From the NCBI GenBank assembly GCA_043754435.1, contig JAYUUS010000321.1:1-6802 (forward strand): DNA of 6,802 nucleotides, written 5' to 3'. This DNA comes from JANNYA01 sp043754435. Lineage in GTDB: Bacteria > Pseudomonadota > Gammaproteobacteria > Xanthomonadales > SZUA-5. The notes under the pieces are model-generated. The model saw only the letters and a list, made by a program, of their open reading frames with translations. It made no database searches and was not told where the DNA came from. Position 1 is the first letter of the stretch; each line of letters starts with the position of its first letter. Shown piece after piece: positions 6,104 through 6,802 of this stretch. Position numbers and translations under genes: made by a program.

Positions 6104-6158
6104 ATTCCAATTCTAATTTAAAAAGACAATAATTAGACTCCGAGCATTGGAGGTAGTT

Positions 6159-6641
6159 ATGGCAAGACCCTTTAAATCGACCAGTCAACTTGACGCCGCG
6201 CTCAATTGCATCAAAACGACAAAGAGCGCTGTTCAATTACGGCGCGCGCAGGCGGTGGTTCTGCCGCTTCGATACGGTTTGAACCTTAATCAAACAGCTG
6301 AAGTCGTCGGCCTTTCTAAGAGTTGGGTTTCACGAATGCGCAACCAGTTCACAGCAAGTGATGGTGCCGAAAAGCCTAAGCAGGGTGGTAGACATAGGCA
6401 AAGTTTTTCCAAGGATCGCGAAGCTGAGTTACTGAAACCTTTTCTTGAACTTGCCAAGCGTGGTGGCGTTTTGGTTGTCAGTCAGATTAAGCCAGAACTC
6501 GAAAAAGCGCTGGGGCGAACCATGGCTTTAGCAACGGCGTACAACATCCTGCATCGCAACGGCTGGAGAAAGCTTGCGCCAGACACGCACCATCCGCAAA
6601 GCGATCCAGTGGCCCAAGAGGCCTTTAAAAAAACTTCCTGA
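6159..6641 (+). CDS. IS630-family transposase, N-terminal reading frame (orfA-like)
   Basis: This frame encodes the DNA-binding part of an IS630-type transposase, about 160 residues. It has a helix-turn-helix around YGLNLNQTAEVVGLSKSWVSRMRNQF, a second winged-helix segment ending ATAYNILHRNGWRKLAPDTHHPQSD, and the linker DPVAQEAFKK. These phrases are typical of IS630 transposases. The ATG at 6159 is preceded by GGAGG with a 5-nt spacer; a TTG at 6147 in frame lies before that site and is not favoured. The frame ends at TGA 6639-6641 right after an A7 run (6627-6633), well short of the usual about 340 residues, and the catalytic part continues in another frame. Confidence 0.85.
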   Translation: MARPFKSTSQLDAALNCIKTTKSAVQLRRAQAVVLPLRYGLNLNQTAEVVGLSKSWVSRMRNQFTASDGAEKPKQGGRHRQSFSKDREAELLKPFLELAKRGGVLVVSQIKPELEKALGRTMALATAYNILHRNGWRKLAPDTHHPQSDPVAQEAFKKTS

Positions 6642-6802
6642 ATTGCTTAAAGCCGCTGCTGACGCCAAGCCAGGCATGACGCTGCGCCTCATGTTCCAAG
6701 ATGAAGCGCGATTTGGCCGAATCAATGACATTCGGCGCGCTTGGGCACCAAAACCCATGCGCCCGATCTGCCAAGCCATGATCACGCACGAGTACACTTA
6801 TG
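6634..6802 (+). CDS. IS630-family transposase, start of catalytic DDE part in shifted frame (partial)
   Basis: From CTT at 6634 the +1 frame is open to the window end (56 codons) and reads LPELLKAAADAKPG, then LMFQDEARFGRINDIRRAW and CQAMITHEYTY. FQDEARFG is the segment carrying the first catalytic Asp of the DDE_3 domain of IS630 transposases. The remaining catalytic residues lie beyond the window. It has no convincing start of its own and joins the upstream frame at the A7 run. It could be made by frameshifting or slippage, or be the broken half of a pseudogene. Confidence 0.8.

Larger units (their letters stand above)
6104..6802 (+). mobile_element. IS630-family insertion sequence, left part (continues past window)
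   Basis: The element is recognised from its transposase, which reads + from 6159 to the window end. Its left boundary must lie between the TetR terminator (ends 6103) and the gene start, but it cannot be fixed because the right terminal repeat is outside the window. IS630 elements insert at TA, and several TA steps occur in this 55-bp gap. The start coordinate given is the outer limit. Confidence 0.75.

Noticed and set aside
6112..6137. TCTAATT...AATTAGA inverted repeat as an IS end or operator
   Set aside because: It is a 7-bp AT-rich dyad in an AT-rich gap and no second IS end is available for comparison, so it is not distinguishable from chance.
6147..6158. TTG start for the transposase
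   Set aside because: The GGAGG ribosome site lies after the TTG and at correct spacing for ATG 6159; MARPFK is also the usual N-terminal style of the family.
6528..6797. 89-codon open frame on the - strand over the transposase
   Set aside because: It is antisense to the transposase frames that carry conserved IS630 motifs and has no family resemblance of its own.
1..6802. CRISPR arrays, tRNA or rRNA genes, riboswitches, toxin-antitoxin pairs or defence genes
   Set aside because: No regularly spaced repeats, tRNA-like folds or matching gene families were seen on either strand.

Overview
The window suggests a Gram-negative proteobacterium, probably beta- or gammaproteobacterial. The evidence is an S20 ribosomal protein of proteobacterial type, an outer-envelope protein with an IPTL/PEP-CTERM-like sorting tail, a Marinobacter-type fatty acyl-CoA reductase and moderate base composition. 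No taxon can be fixed from the sequence alone.

Layout from left to right. (1) Positions 1-683 hold the 3' part of an EamA/DMT-family membrane transporter (+), cut by the window edge. (2) A strong bidirectional terminator at 751-779 separates it from a convergent gene at 801-2117 (-). That gene encodes a secreted, Ala/Thr-rich protein with a signal peptide, a repetitive beta-type body and a C-terminal sorting signal. (3) rpsT lies at 2334-2600 (-), probably starting at GTG. It has its own terminator (2282-2307) and a good sigma70-like promoter (2694-2722). (4) A lipid-metabolism locus occupies 2760-6060. A 663-residue two-domain fatty acyl-CoA reductase (-) is transcribed away from an acyl-CoA-binding protein and a TetR-family regulator (+, 30 bp apart, probably one operon). 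The 364-bp divergent control region carries several inverted and direct repeats. (5) After the operon's terminator (6078-6103) an IS630-family insertion sequence begins. Its transposase is split by a frame change at an A7 run and leaves the window at 6802.

Inferred joint function: the acyl-CoA-binding protein buffers or delivers long-chain acyl-CoA, the reductase turns it into fatty alcohol (a wax-ester precursor), and the TetR protein probably senses acyl-CoA or a related ligand and controls the divergent promoters. Each family assignment rests on visible motifs. The regulatory link is inferred from gene arrangement and palindromes. It is the most interesting candidate system in the window, although its components belong to known families.
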